DNA of 64,000 nucleotides, taken from positions 1 to 64,000 of the forward strand of contig CAIZHQ010000001.1 in NCBI GenBank assembly GCA_903932865.1. The letters are read 5' to 3'. Positions 16,907-24,820 of the stretch are shown here, piece by piece. Each line of letters opens with the position of its first letter. Position 1 is the first letter of the stretch. Under the pieces are notes generated by a model that was not told the DNA's origin, did not search any database, and saw nothing but the letters and a program-made list of their open reading frames with translations. Position numbers and translations under genes: made by a program. The stretch comes from an uncultured Burkholderiales bacterium (GTDB lineage Bacteria > Pseudomonadota > Gammaproteobacteria > Burkholderiales > Burkholderiaceae_C).

Positions 16907-18849
16907 GCTGCTGCCTTCACGGGTGTGAATGTTTTGGCGTCGGAAATCTTGAGCGTGGCACTCACGCTCCCGGTGCGGCCGTCTTCAAACTTGACCACTG
17001 TCTCGATGAACTGCTCGGGTTTGCCCTCGTACAGGCCATCCACCAAAGGCTTGTATTTCTCGGCAATGAAGCCACGGCGAACCTTGTTGGTGCGGGTCAA
17101 CTCGCCGTCGTCAGCGTCCAGTTCTTTGTGCAAGACCAAAAAGCGCGAAACCTGGCTGCCCGCCAGCAAAACGTCTTCGGCCAAGTCGGCATTGACCTTT
17201 TCTACGCAATCCTGGATGAGCTGATACACCTCGGGCTTTTGGGCCAGATCGGTGTAACCCGCGTATGACAAGTTGCGGCGCTCTGCCCAGTTGCCCACGG
17301 CATCAAAGTCGATGTTGAGCATCACGCAAACTTTTTCCCGCTGGTCACCGTAAGCCACCACCTCTTTGATGAAGGGGAAAAACTTGAGTTTGTTCTCGAC
17401 GTACTTGGGGGCAAACATCGCGCCGTCGTTGGCACCGCCCTGGATGCGGCCCACGTCTTTCACGCGGTCAATGATCTTCAGGTGGCCGTGCGAATCGATG
17501 AAGCCGGCGTCGCTGGTGTGGTACCAGCCGTCGGCTGTCAATACCTCGTCGGTGGCCTTCTGGTTTTTGTAATAGCCCTTGAGCAAGCCGGGCGACTTGA
17601 CCATGATCTCGCCGTTCTCGGCCACTTTGATTTCCACACCCTTGCACGGCACGCCCACGGTGTCGGCTCGCGCCTCGTTATCGGGCTGCAAGCACACAAA
17701 CACAGCGGTTTCGGTGGAGCCATACAGCTGCTTGATGTTCACGCCAATCGAGCGGAAGAAGGTGAACAGGTCAGGGCCAATCGCCTCGCCCGCGGTGTAG
17801 GCCACGCGCACGCGGCTGAAACCCATGTTGTTGCGCAAGGGGCCGTAGACCATCAAGTTGCCCAAGGCGTAGACCCAACGGTCCAACAAGCCCACCGACT
17901 GGCCATCCATCAAGGCCGGGCCGACTTTTTTGGCCACGCCCATGAAATATTGGAACAACTGGCGCTTGAAGCTGCCCGCATCTTCCATGCGGATCATCAC
18001 GCTGGTCAGCATGCCTTCAAAGACTCGGGGAGGCGCGAAGTAATACGTTGGGCCGATCTCTTTGAGGTCGATGGTCACCGTGGCCGATGACTCGGGGCAA
18101 TTGACCACATAGCCGCAGACCAACCACTGTGCGTAGCTGAAGATGTTCTGGCCAATCCAGGCCGGCGGCATGTAGGCCAGCACATCTTCGGCATGGGTCA
18201 GTTTGTCAAACTCAGCGCCCGCATCGGCGCGGTCAATCAGGGAGCCATGGGTGTGCACGACGCCCTTGGGGTTGCCCGTGGTGCCCGAGGTGAAGAACAT
18301 CGCGGCCACATCGGTGTAGGCTGCCTTGTCGATTTCTTCCTTGAAGAACTGCGGATGCTGCTGGGCAAAAACGCCTCCGGCTGCGGTCAGCTCTTCGAGC
18401 GAGCCTAGGCCCTCTTCGGTGTACTTGCGCAGGCCGCGTGGATCGTCGTAATAAATGTGGGTCAGCTGCGGGCACTGCTCACGCACTTCCAGCATCTTGT
18501 CGACCTGCTCCTGGTCTTCGACCACGCAAAAACGCACTTCGGCATTGGTGATGGGGAAAACACATTCGGCGGCGGCTGCGTCTTGGTACAGCGGCACCGG
18601 AATGGCGCCGAGCGACTGCGCGGCCAGCATGGTGGCGTAAAGACGAGGGCGGTTGGCACCCACCACGATCAGGTGCTCGCCGCGCTGCAAACCCGCTTGG
18701 TGCAAGCCGCAGGCGATGGATTCGACCAATTGCGACAACGCAGACCAACTGGTGGCCTGCCAAATGCCATATTCTTTCTCGCGCAGAGCGGGCGCTGTGG
18801 GGCGCTCGGCAGCGTGCTTGAGCATCAAACGGGGAAACGTTGTTTGCAT
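16903..18849 (-). CDS. Long-chain-type acyl-CoA ligase (AMP-binding)
   Basis: This is a predicted adenylate-forming ligase that turns a carboxylic acid into its CoA thioester. The 648-residue product has the P-loop TSGTTGNPKG, the motif YGSTET, GWYHTSDAGF and the hinge KIIDRVKDVGR, all well kept. I chose ATG 18849 (MQTTFPRLML) because GGAGACAGG precedes it; the frame runs upstream to 18951 across the promoter palindrome. It is the first gene of the cluster, divergent from a Crp/Fnr-type regulator, and its stop overlaps the livG-like start. Length and C-terminal extension fit the FadD15-like branch. Substrate chain length is unknown. Confidence 0.9.
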   Translation of the reverse strand: MQTTFPRLMLKHAAERPTAPALREKEYGIWQATSWSALSQLVESIACGLHQAGLQRGEHLIVVGANRPRLYATMLAAQSLGAIPVPLYQDAAAAECVFPITNAEVRFCVVEDQEQVDKMLEVREQCPQLTHIYYDDPRGLRKYTEEGLGSLEELTAAGGVFAQQHPQFFKEEIDKAAYTDVAAMFFTSGTTGNPKGVVHTHGSLIDRADAGAEFDKLTHAEDVLAYMPPAWIGQNIFSYAQWLVCGYVVNCPESSATVTIDLKEIGPTYYFAPPRVFEGMLTSVMIRMEDAGSFKRQLFQYFMGVAKKVGPALMDGQSVGLLDRWVYALGNLMVYGPLRNNMGFSRVRVAYTAGEAIGPDLFTFFRSIGVNIKQLYGSTETAVFVCLQPDNEARADTVGVPCKGVEIKVAENGEIMVKSPGLLKGYYKNQKATDEVLTADGWYHTSDAGFIDSHGHLKIIDRVKDVGRIQGGANDGAMFAPKYVENKLKFFPFIKEVVAYGDQREKVCVMLNIDFDAVGNWAERRNLSYAGYTDLAQKPEVYQLIQDCVEKVNADLAEDVLLAGSQVSRFLVLHKELDADDGELTRTNKVRRGFIAEKYKPLVDGLYEGKPEQFIETVVKFEDGRTGSVSATLKISDAKTFTPVKAAA

Positions 18850-18933
18850 GACCTGACCTGTCTCCAAAAACGGTGCATTGAAAGCAATGCGACTGAACTT
18901 GGGCGCGATCCTAGGCATTCGTTTGACGCCAAG

Positions 18934-18951
18934 TTGTCGTTTGGACGACAA
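18934..18951. promoter_or_regulatory. Perfect palindrome, candidate Crp/Fnr-type operator
   Basis: TTGTCGT, spacer TTGG, ACGACAA: a perfect 7-bp inverted repeat in the 156-base region between the acyl-CoA ligase and the divergent regulator gene. The size and TTG-N12-CAA outline match sites bound by Crp/Fnr-family dimers, although the half-site is neither the Crp (TGTGA) nor the Fnr (TTGAT) consensus. It is the obvious candidate target of the adjacent regulator. Confidence 0.55.
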
Positions 18952-19005
18952 TTCAGGGAAGACCCCTAGCCCAACTGACCGTCAGCTGACACACCGACAA
19001 GCACC

Positions 19006-19713
19006 ATGGCCAAAGAAAACAGCGTCCACCAGCGCCGCCGCGCGCCCACCCCGGCCGAACTGCAGGACATCCCTTGGCTGGGCTTGCTGCGCCCCGAAGA
19101 GCGCCTGCAAATCGTGCCGCAGCTGGTGGTCAGCGACCCCCAAACCGGCGACCATGTGTGCCGCGTAGGCCGCCCTGTGACGTATTGGTTTGGCGTGATT
19201 TCGGGTCTGCTGAAAATGAGCACCGACAACGCCAGTGGTCAGACCATGACCTTCACCGGCGTGCCGCCCGGCGGCTGGTTTGGCGAGGGCACAGCCCTCA
19301 AGCGCGAGGTCTACCGCTACAACATCCAGGCCCTTCGCCCCAGCGTGGTGGCTGGCATGCCGCTGGACACCTTTCATTGGCTGATCGACCATTCGCTGGG
19401 CTTTAACCGCTTCATCATGCAACAGCTCAACGAGCGGTTGGGGCAGTTCATTGCGGCGCGCGAAATGGACCGCATGACCAACCCCGAGCTGCGTCTGGCG
19501 CGCCATTTGGCCGCCTTGTTCAACCCGGTGCTGTTTTCCGGTGTCGGGGAGGTGCTGCGCATCACCCAGCAAGAGTTGGCCTATCTGGTGGGTTTGTCGC
19601 GCCAACGCGTGAATGAAGCACTGCGCGTACTCGAAGCGCGTCAGCTCATTCGGGTGGAGTACGGTGGCCTGCGGATTTTGGATTTAGAGGGGCTGCGCAC
19701 CGCTTCCTTTTAA
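19006..19713 (+). CDS. Crp/Fnr-family transcriptional regulator
   Basis: This 235-residue regulator has an N-terminal cyclic-nucleotide-binding-like beta roll (about residues 25-130, with GGWFGEGTALK at the position of the Crp phosphate-binding cassette), a dimer helix, and a C-terminal winged helix (TQQELAYLVGLSRQRVNEAL). It has only one clear cysteine in the sensor half, so it cannot hold an Fnr-type four-cysteine iron-sulphur cluster. Its signal may be a small molecule. It is transcribed divergently from the ligase-liv cluster with a palindrome between them, which suggests it controls that cluster. Activator or repressor cannot be told from sequence. Confidence 0.88.
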   Translation: MAKENSVHQRRRAPTPAELQDIPWLGLLRPEERLQIVPQLVVSDPQTGDHVCRVGRPVTYWFGVISGLLKMSTDNASGQTMTFTGVPPGGWFGEGTALKREVYRYNIQALRPSVVAGMPLDTFHWLIDHSLGFNRFIMQQLNERLGQFIAAREMDRMTNPELRLARHLAALFNPVLFSGVGEVLRITQQELAYLVGLSRQRVNEALRVLEARQLIRVEYGGLRILDLEGLRTASF

Positions 19714-19789
19714 GGCACGCCCGTCACCCGAGTCATTTGCGCGACGCAAAACCCATCACCCTCCGCATTTACCCTGTGTTCACAGCAAT

Positions 19790-19819
19790 TTGACACCGAT
19801 ACGCTCCTGCCGGTTTATT
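19790..19819 (+). promoter_or_regulatory. Sigma70-type promoter for the sorbosone dehydrogenase gene
   Basis: A perfect -35 TTGACA at 19790-19795 is followed after 18 bases by TTTATT at 19814-19819. Transcription would begin near 19826, just before the AGGAG ribosome-binding site at 19831 and the ATG at 19844. Confidence 0.5.
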
Positions 19820-19843
19820 CGTCAACCTTCAGGAGCTTTTTTG

Positions 19844-21052
19844 ATGTTCAAGAAAATTGCAGTCTGCGCCGCCGTTTTGACATTCGGCATCGGACAAACC
19901 ATGGCCCAAACAGCCGCCCCCGCAGCCCCGCCTCCAGCTTGGAAGCAGGGCATGCCCGCCGAAATGGCCAACTCCACACTGGCCCCGCTGGCGGGCAAGC
20001 TCACCGTCACCCCAGCGGCTGACATTCCGCTGAACAAACTCAAGTTGCCGCCGGGCTTCAAGATTGAAATCTGGTCCACAGGTACCCCCGGTGTGCGCGC
20101 CATGAGCCGCGGTGATAGCGGTAAAATTTACGCCGGCACACGCGGCTTAGGCCGGGTCTATGAAATCAGAGACAACGGCAAAGAGCGCACCAGCCGCGTG
20201 TTGGTCGATAAGCTGAACCAGCCTGCCGTCACCATGCACAAAGGCTCTTTGTACGTCATGGGCATCGACAAGGTGCTGCGCTATGACGGCATCGAAGCCA
20301 ACCCCAACGCCCAGCCCGTCGACATGACGGCGGCATTCAAGCTGCCCCCGCTGCAGCACCACAACTGGAAATACCTGAGCTTCGGTCCAGACGGCAAGTT
20401 GTACGTGCCATTTGGTGCGCCATGCAACATCTGCGAGCCAGGTGCTGAATACGCTCAAATTCGCCGTTACAACGCCGACGGTTCGGGCATGGAAGTGATC
20501 GCTACGGGCGTGCGCAACACCGTGGGCTTTGACTGGCACCCCGTCACCAAAGAACTGTGGTTCAGCGACCATGGCCGCGACTGGATGGGCGATGACACGC
20601 CCGATGACGAACTCAACCGCATGTCCAAAACGGGCTTGAACTTCGGCTTCCCCTACTGCCACGCCAACGGCGTTGTGGACCGCGACATCAAGAAAGACAA
20701 GCCATGCGATGGCGTGACCTTGCCGGTCACCAACATGGGCCCGCACGCAGCCGTCATGGGTGTGACCTTCTACACCGGCAACATGTTCCCTGCCGAGTAC
20801 AAGAACACCCTGTTCGTGGCCCGCAAAGGCTCCTGGAACCGCACCAAGAAGTTGGGTTTTGACGTGGTCGCCGTGACCACCGATGCCGAAGGCAAGAGCG
20901 CCAAGGTCTCGCCATTTCTGACGGGCTTCAAAGACGATGCAGACGACAGCTTCTGGGGTCGCCCGGCTTACATGTTGCAGATGCCCGATGGTTCGATGCT
21001 GGTTTCTGACGAGCAACTGGGTGCCATCTACCGCATCTCGTATGCCAAGTAA
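19844..21052 (+). CDS. Sorbosone dehydrogenase-family (PQQ-type) periplasmic enzyme
   Basis: This is a predicted periplasmic aldose/sorbosone-type dehydrogenase of the soluble quinoprotein beta-propeller group. The start MFKKIAVC at 19844 is fixed by AGGAG 9 bases upstream and a signal peptide ending at TMAQ; the mature chain begins after an Ala/Pro-rich stretch. The 402-residue protein has propeller phrases typical of the family: GFDWHPVTKELWFSDHGRD, DELNRMSKTGLNFGFPYCH, and the closing GSMLVSDEQLGAIYRI. Its last 11 bases overlap the start of a dihaem cytochrome c, a likely electron acceptor. The substrate is uncertain, and no pqq genes are present here. Confidence 0.85.
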   Translation: MFKKIAVCAAVLTFGIGQTMAQTAAPAAPPPAWKQGMPAEMANSTLAPLAGKLTVTPAADIPLNKLKLPPGFKIEIWSTGTPGVRAMSRGDSGKIYAGTRGLGRVYEIRDNGKERTSRVLVDKLNQPAVTMHKGSLYVMGIDKVLRYDGIEANPNAQPVDMTAAFKLPPLQHHNWKYLSFGPDGKLYVPFGAPCNICEPGAEYAQIRRYNADGSGMEVIATGVRNTVGFDWHPVTKELWFSDHGRDWMGDDTPDDELNRMSKTGLNFGFPYCHANGVVDRDIKKDKPCDGVTLPVTNMGPHAAVMGVTFYTGNMFPAEYKNTLFVARKGSWNRTKKLGFDVVAVTTDAEGKSAKVSPFLTGFKDDADDSFWGRPAYMLQMPDGSMLVSDEQLGAIYRISYAK

Positions 21053-21680
21053 AAGCGCCGCCGGGGCCAGGGCGCTGGTGACAGCGTCCCTGGTCCTGAG
21101 CACGGCTGGGGTCCCCTGGCCCGTGATGGCACAAGCCGCCGTGCAGGGCAGGGCCTTGGCCAATGCGAATGTCAAGGCACCTGATCGCGCCGCCCTGTGC
21201 ATGGCTTGTCACGGCCCTCAGGGGGTGTCGCAAGTTCCCGAGATTCCGTCTTTGGCCGCCCAACCCAAAACTTACCTGGAAAACAAACTGGTCCTGATCC
21301 GTGAAGGCCTGCGAGAGATACCCGCCATGAAAGGCACGCTGGACGGGGTGCCCGACACCGAATTGACCGCTTTGGCCCAGTATTTTTCAGCCCAAGTTGC
21401 CCCCCCGGTCGCCACGACCAAGCCAGACACACAAAGCTTTCAACGCGGCCAAGCGCTGGCCAAAAGTGCGCTGTGTGGCACTTGCCACTTGCCCGACCAC
21501 CGGGGCCGCGACCAAGTGCCCCGCCTGGCCAGCCAGCACGAAACCTACTTGCACAACGTGATGAAGGCATACCGGGACAATCCCGGCCCAGGCCGCGACA
21601 CCGTCATGGCGGCAGCGCTGTATGGCATCAACGATGCACAGCTCAAGGACTTGGCGCACTTTTTTGCGCGAAGCCCCTGA
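21042..21680 (+). CDS. Dihaem cytochrome c (cytochrome c4-like), periplasmic
   Basis: This is a 212-residue secreted cytochrome with two covalent haem sites, CMACH at residues 53-57 and CGTCH at 145-149, in two similar domains each having a downstream methionine candidate ligand. The N-terminus is a signal peptide ending near VMAQA. ATG 21042 lies inside the end of the dehydrogenase gene (11-base overlap), so the two are translationally coupled and the cytochrome probably takes electrons from that enzyme. The internal repeat PSLAAQPKTYLENKL versus PRLASQHETYLHNVM shows the domain duplication. Confidence 0.88.
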   Translation: MPSKSAAGARALVTASLVLSTAGVPWPVMAQAAVQGRALANANVKAPDRAALCMACHGPQGVSQVPEIPSLAAQPKTYLENKLVLIREGLREIPAMKGTLDGVPDTELTALAQYFSAQVAPPVATTKPDTQSFQRGQALAKSALCGTCHLPDHRGRDQVPRLASQHETYLHNVMKAYRDNPGPGRDTVMAAALYGINDAQLKDLAHFFARSP

Positions 21681-21752
21681 AGGGTCGTGATCAAAAAAGG
21701 GACAATGGGGCCTCTGACCTGTTGGCCCATTTTTTGGCCCCTTTTTGACCCT
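21681..21752 (+). terminator. Nested hairpins and T runs after the cytochrome gene
   Basis: Directly after the cytochrome stop, AGGGTC and an A-rich strand pair with CCCCTTTTTGACCCT. Inside them AATGGG (21704-21709) pairs with CCCATT (21726-21731), followed by a T run. GGGGCC/GGCCCC offers an alternative stem. A terminator is likely; the mutually exclusive stems could also allow attenuation of the following gene, whose ATG is 10 bases further. Confidence 0.55.
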
Positions 21753-21761
21753 TCAAGCCCC

Positions 21762-22670
21762 ATGACCCAGCCCCCCGCTTTCAAACGCGCCCCCCGCCCC
21801 GAAGGCAAAGGCGAAACGGCAGCACCCAGCGGCACCTCGCGCCTGAACAAACGCATGGCCGAGTTGCGCATGTGTTCGCGCCGCGAAGCCGATGCTTGGA
21901 TCGAGCTCGGCTGGGTCCAGGTCAACGGCTTGCCCGCCAGCATGGGCCAGCAGGTCACCCTGTCTGACCGCATCACCATCGACAAAGCCGCAGAGCAACA
22001 ACAAGACAGGCAAGTGACCATCTTGCTGCACAAGCCTATGGGCTATGTGAGCGGCCAAGCCGAAGACGGGCACGAGCCCGCCATCACCCTGATCAACCCC
22101 CGCAGCCACTGGGGCGGTGACCCGTCCAAGCTGCGTTTCACCCCACCCCAACTGCGCGGCTTGGCTCCAGCTGGGCGCCTGGACATCGACTCCACCGGCC
22201 TTTTGGTGCTGACGCAAGACGGCCGCGTGGCGCGTCAGCTGATCGGTGAAGACTCCGACATGGAAAAGGAATATTTGGTGCGCGTGGCTTACACCGGCCA
22301 CGAAAACACGGCCGCAGCAGCAGCGGCCTCGGCCACCTATGGCGGCAAGGCCAACCAGCTCACCGCCATTGGCGACTTCGACCGCGTCAGCGCCAATGTG
22401 CAAGCCGTTTTCCCCAAAGCGCAACTGGAGCGCCTGCGCCACGGCCTGAGCCTGGACGGCAAAGCCCTCAAGATAGCCAAAGTGGACTGGCAAAACCCCG
22501 AGCAGCTGCGCTTTGTGCTGACCGAGGGCAAAAAACGCCAGATCCGCCGGATGTGTGAACAAGTCGGCCTCAAAGTGGTGGGCCTCAAACGCATCCGCAT
22601 GGGCAATGTTCAACTGGGCCAGATGCCCCCGGGCACTTGGCGGTATTTGGGACCGCACGAATCGTTCTGA
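21762..22670 (+). CDS. rRNA pseudouridine synthase, RsuA/RluF family
   Basis: This enzyme isomerises a uridine in ribosomal RNA. The 302-residue product has an N-terminal S4 RNA-binding domain (about residues 27-75, RLNKRMAELRMCSRREADAW) and a catalytic domain with the motif GRLDIDSTGLLVLTQDG, the active-site aspartate being residue 141. The C-terminus EGKKRQIRRMCEQVGL and LKRIRMG is also diagnostic. The S4-plus-RsuA layout and the Arg/Lys-rich phrases favour RluF (23S U2604) or a close relative over RluB/RluE; I leave the symbol open. The N-terminal 25 residues are low-complexity, so a later start is possible. Confidence 0.88.
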   Translation: MTQPPAFKRAPRPEGKGETAAPSGTSRLNKRMAELRMCSRREADAWIELGWVQVNGLPASMGQQVTLSDRITIDKAAEQQQDRQVTILLHKPMGYVSGQAEDGHEPAITLINPRSHWGGDPSKLRFTPPQLRGLAPAGRLDIDSTGLLVLTQDGRVARQLIGEDSDMEKEYLVRVAYTGHENTAAAAAASATYGGKANQLTAIGDFDRVSANVQAVFPKAQLERLRHGLSLDGKALKIAKVDWQNPEQLRFVLTEGKKRQIRRMCEQVGLKVVGLKRIRMGNVQLGQMPPGTWRYLGPHESF

Positions 22671-22691
22671 CACCTCTTGAAACCTTGCCAG

Positions 22692-22730
22692 ACGCCCCCA
22701 ACTGCGGGGCGTTCTTGTTTTCTGTTTTTT
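22692..22730 (+). terminator. Intrinsic terminator after the pseudouridine synthase
   Basis: ACGCCCC (22692-22698) and GGGGCGT (22706-22712) form a 7-bp GC-rich stem, followed within a few bases by T-rich sequence ending in a run of seven T. It separates this gene from htpG. Confidence 0.7.
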
Positions 22731-22746
22731 TACCTGTTGAACCGCC

Positions 22747-24714
22747 ATGAGCAAACAAATCCATGCCTTTCAGGCCGAAGTCGCGCAACTGCTGCACTTG
22801 GTCACCCACTCGCTGTATTCCAACCAAGAAATTTTTCTGCGCGAGCTGATCTCCAACGCCTCGGACGCCTGCGACAAGCTGCGCTTTGAAGCGCTGAACA
22901 ACACGGCCTTGTACGAAGACGCGCCCGACATGCAAGTGCGCTTGTCATTCGACAAAACCGCCAAGACGCTGACCATCACCGACAACGGCATCGGCATGAC
23001 GGCGCAAGAAGCGATTGACCACCTGGGTACGATCGCCAAGAGCGGCACCAAGGACTTCGTGAGCAAACTGAGCGGCGACCAGAAGTCGGACGCGCAGTTG
23101 ATTGGCCAGTTCGGTGTGGGCTTTTACTCGGGCTTCATCGTGGCCGACAAGATCACCGTGGAAACCCGCCGCGCGGGCGCCACGCCTGCCGAAGGCGTGC
23201 GCTGGGTCAGCGGCGGCACGGGCGACTTTGAGGTGGAAACCATCCACCGTGCCGAGCGCGGCACCAGCGTGATCCTGCATTTGCGCGAAGAAGCGCTGAA
23301 CTACGCCAATGCCTGGAAGCTGAAAGAAATCGTCGGCAAATATTCTGACCACATCAGCTTGCCCATCTTGATGGAAAAGGAAGAGTGGAAAGACGGCGAG
23401 CTGATCGACCCCAGCAACGAAGAAGCGGGCCGCCAGCCCGGCGGCATGGTCAAGATCGGTGAATGGGAAACCATCAACAAGGCCAGCGCCCTGTGGACCC
23501 GCCCCAAGAAAGACATCACCGACGAGCAGTACGCTGACTTCTTCAAACAGATCAGCCGCGACTTTGAAGCCCCGCTGACCTGGACCCACAACCGCGTGGA
23601 AGGCAGCACCGAATACACCCAGCTGCTCTACATCCCCAGCAAAGCCCCGCAAGACCTGTGGAACCGCGACAAAAAAGCCGGCATCAAACTGTACGTCAAG
23701 CGCGTCTTCATCATGGACGAAGCCGAAGCGCTGATGCCCAGCTACCTGCGCTTTGTCAAAGGCGTGGTCGACTCGGCCGACCTGCCGCTGAACGTGAGCC
23801 GCGAGCTGCTGCAAGAAAGCCGCGATGTGAAAGCCATCCGCGAAGGCTGCACCAAGCGCGTGTTGTCGATGCTGGAAGACCTGGCCAAACACGACAAGGC
23901 ACCCGAAGCCCAGGACGGCGTCACCGACGTTCTGTCGCAAGAGGACCAAGCCAAGCTCGGCCAATATGCCAAGTTCTACGCCGAGTTCGGTGCGGTCCTG
24001 AAAGAAGGCCTGGGCGAGGACTTTGCGAATCGCGAACGCCTGCTCAAACTGCTGCGCTTTGCCTCCACCACCAGCGACACCGTGAGCGTGAGCTTGGCCG
24101 ACTACAAAGCCCGTATGAAAGAAGGCCAGGACGCGATTTATTACATCACCGCCGACACTTTGGCCGCCGCCAAGAACAGCCCACAACTCGAGGTTTTCAA
24201 GAAAAAAGGCATCGAAGTTTTGCTGATGACCGACCGCGTCGACGAGTGGGCGCTGAACTTTGTCCACGAGTTTGACGGCACACCGCTGCAAAGCGTGGCC
24301 AAAGGCGCGTTCGATCTGGGCAAGCTGCAAGACGAAGAAGAAAAGAAAGCGGCCGAAACCGCTGCCGAAAGCTTCAAGCCTGTGCTGGCCAAACTGAAAG
24401 AAGCGCTCAAAGACAAAGCCGAAGACGTGCGCGTGACCAGCCGCCTGGTGGACAGCCCCGCCTGCCTAGTGGTGACCGACGACGGCATGAGCATGCAACT
24501 GGCCCGCATGCTCAAGCAAGCAGGGCAAAGCGCCCCCGAAGTCAAACCCGTGCTGGAGGTCAACCCTGAGCACGCGCTGGTCAAAAAACTCGACGGCTCC
24601 GTCCACTTCCACGACCTGGCCCACATCCTGTTTGACCAAGCCCTGCTGGCCGAAGGCGGCTTGCCCGCTGACCCTGCGGCGTATGTGAAACGGGTGAATG
24701 CGCTGCTGAGCTGA
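22747..24714 (+). CDS. htpG: Molecular chaperone HtpG (Hsp90)
   Basis: This is a cytosolic Hsp90-family ATPase that remodels client proteins. The 655-residue product has the GHKL nucleotide-binding site ([27 protein letters not shown]), the middle domain with [11 protein letters not shown] including the catalytic arginine, and a C-terminal dimer domain ending in [17 protein letters not shown]. It is slightly longer than E. coli HtpG (624) because of small insertions such as EEAGRQPGG. It stands alone between two terminators. No sigma-32-type promoter was obvious in the 16-base gap after the upstream terminator. Confidence 0.97.
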   Translation: MSKQIHAFQAEVAQLLHLVTHSLYSNQEIFLRELISNASDACDKLRFEALNNTALYEDAPDMQVRLSFDKTAKTLTITDNGIGMTAQEAIDHLGTIAKSGTKDFVSKLSGDQKSDAQLIGQFGVGFYSGFIVADKITVETRRAGATPAEGVRWVSGGTGDFEVETIHRAERGTSVILHLREEALNYANAWKLKEIVGKYSDHISLPILMEKEEWKDGELIDPSNEEAGRQPGGMVKIGEWETINKASALWTRPKKDITDEQYADFFKQISRDFEAPLTWTHNRVEGSTEYTQLLYIPSKAPQDLWNRDKKAGIKLYVKRVFIMDEAEALMPSYLRFVKGVVDSADLPLNVSRELLQESRDVKAIREGCTKRVLSMLEDLAKHDKAPEAQDGVTDVLSQEDQAKLGQYAKFYAEFGAVLKEGLGEDFANRERLLKLLRFASTTSDTVSVSLADYKARMKEGQDAIYYITADTLAAAKNSPQLEVFKKKGIEVLLMTDRVDEWALNFVHEFDGTPLQSVAKGAFDLGKLQDEEEKKAAETAAESFKPVLAKLKEALKDKAEDVRVTSRLVDSPACLVVTDDGMSMQLARMLKQAGQSAPEVKPVLEVNPEHALVKKLDGSVHFHDLAHILFDQALLAEGGLPADPAAYVKRVNALLS

Positions 24715-24731
24715 TCAGCCGCAAACCATTC

Positions 24732-24758
24732 AAGGGCCAGCCATGCTGGCCTTTTTTT
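24732..24758 (+). terminator. Intrinsic terminator after htpG
   Basis: GGCCAGC (24735-24741), loop CAT, GCTGGCC (24745-24751), then seven T. It is a textbook Rho-independent terminator 20 bases after the htpG stop. Confidence 0.92.
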
Positions 24759-24820
24759 GTTGCACCGCACCAGTAACCCACAAGACAAGCTCACCCGCAT
24801 ACATCGGCTAAATTGATCTG

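Noticed and set aside
14945..17224. A 759-codon plus-strand open frame antisense to the livH/livG-like genes, and similar long antisense frames (10409-11719, 12814-14205, 31556-33427, 43203-44624)
   Set aside because: They mirror real genes with strong GC-rich third positions; their translations are low-complexity (His, Gln, Arg, Ala rich) and resemble no family.
19006..19713. Calling the regulator an oxygen-sensing Fnr
   Set aside because: Only one cysteine is visible in the sensor domain, so the four-cysteine cluster site is missing.
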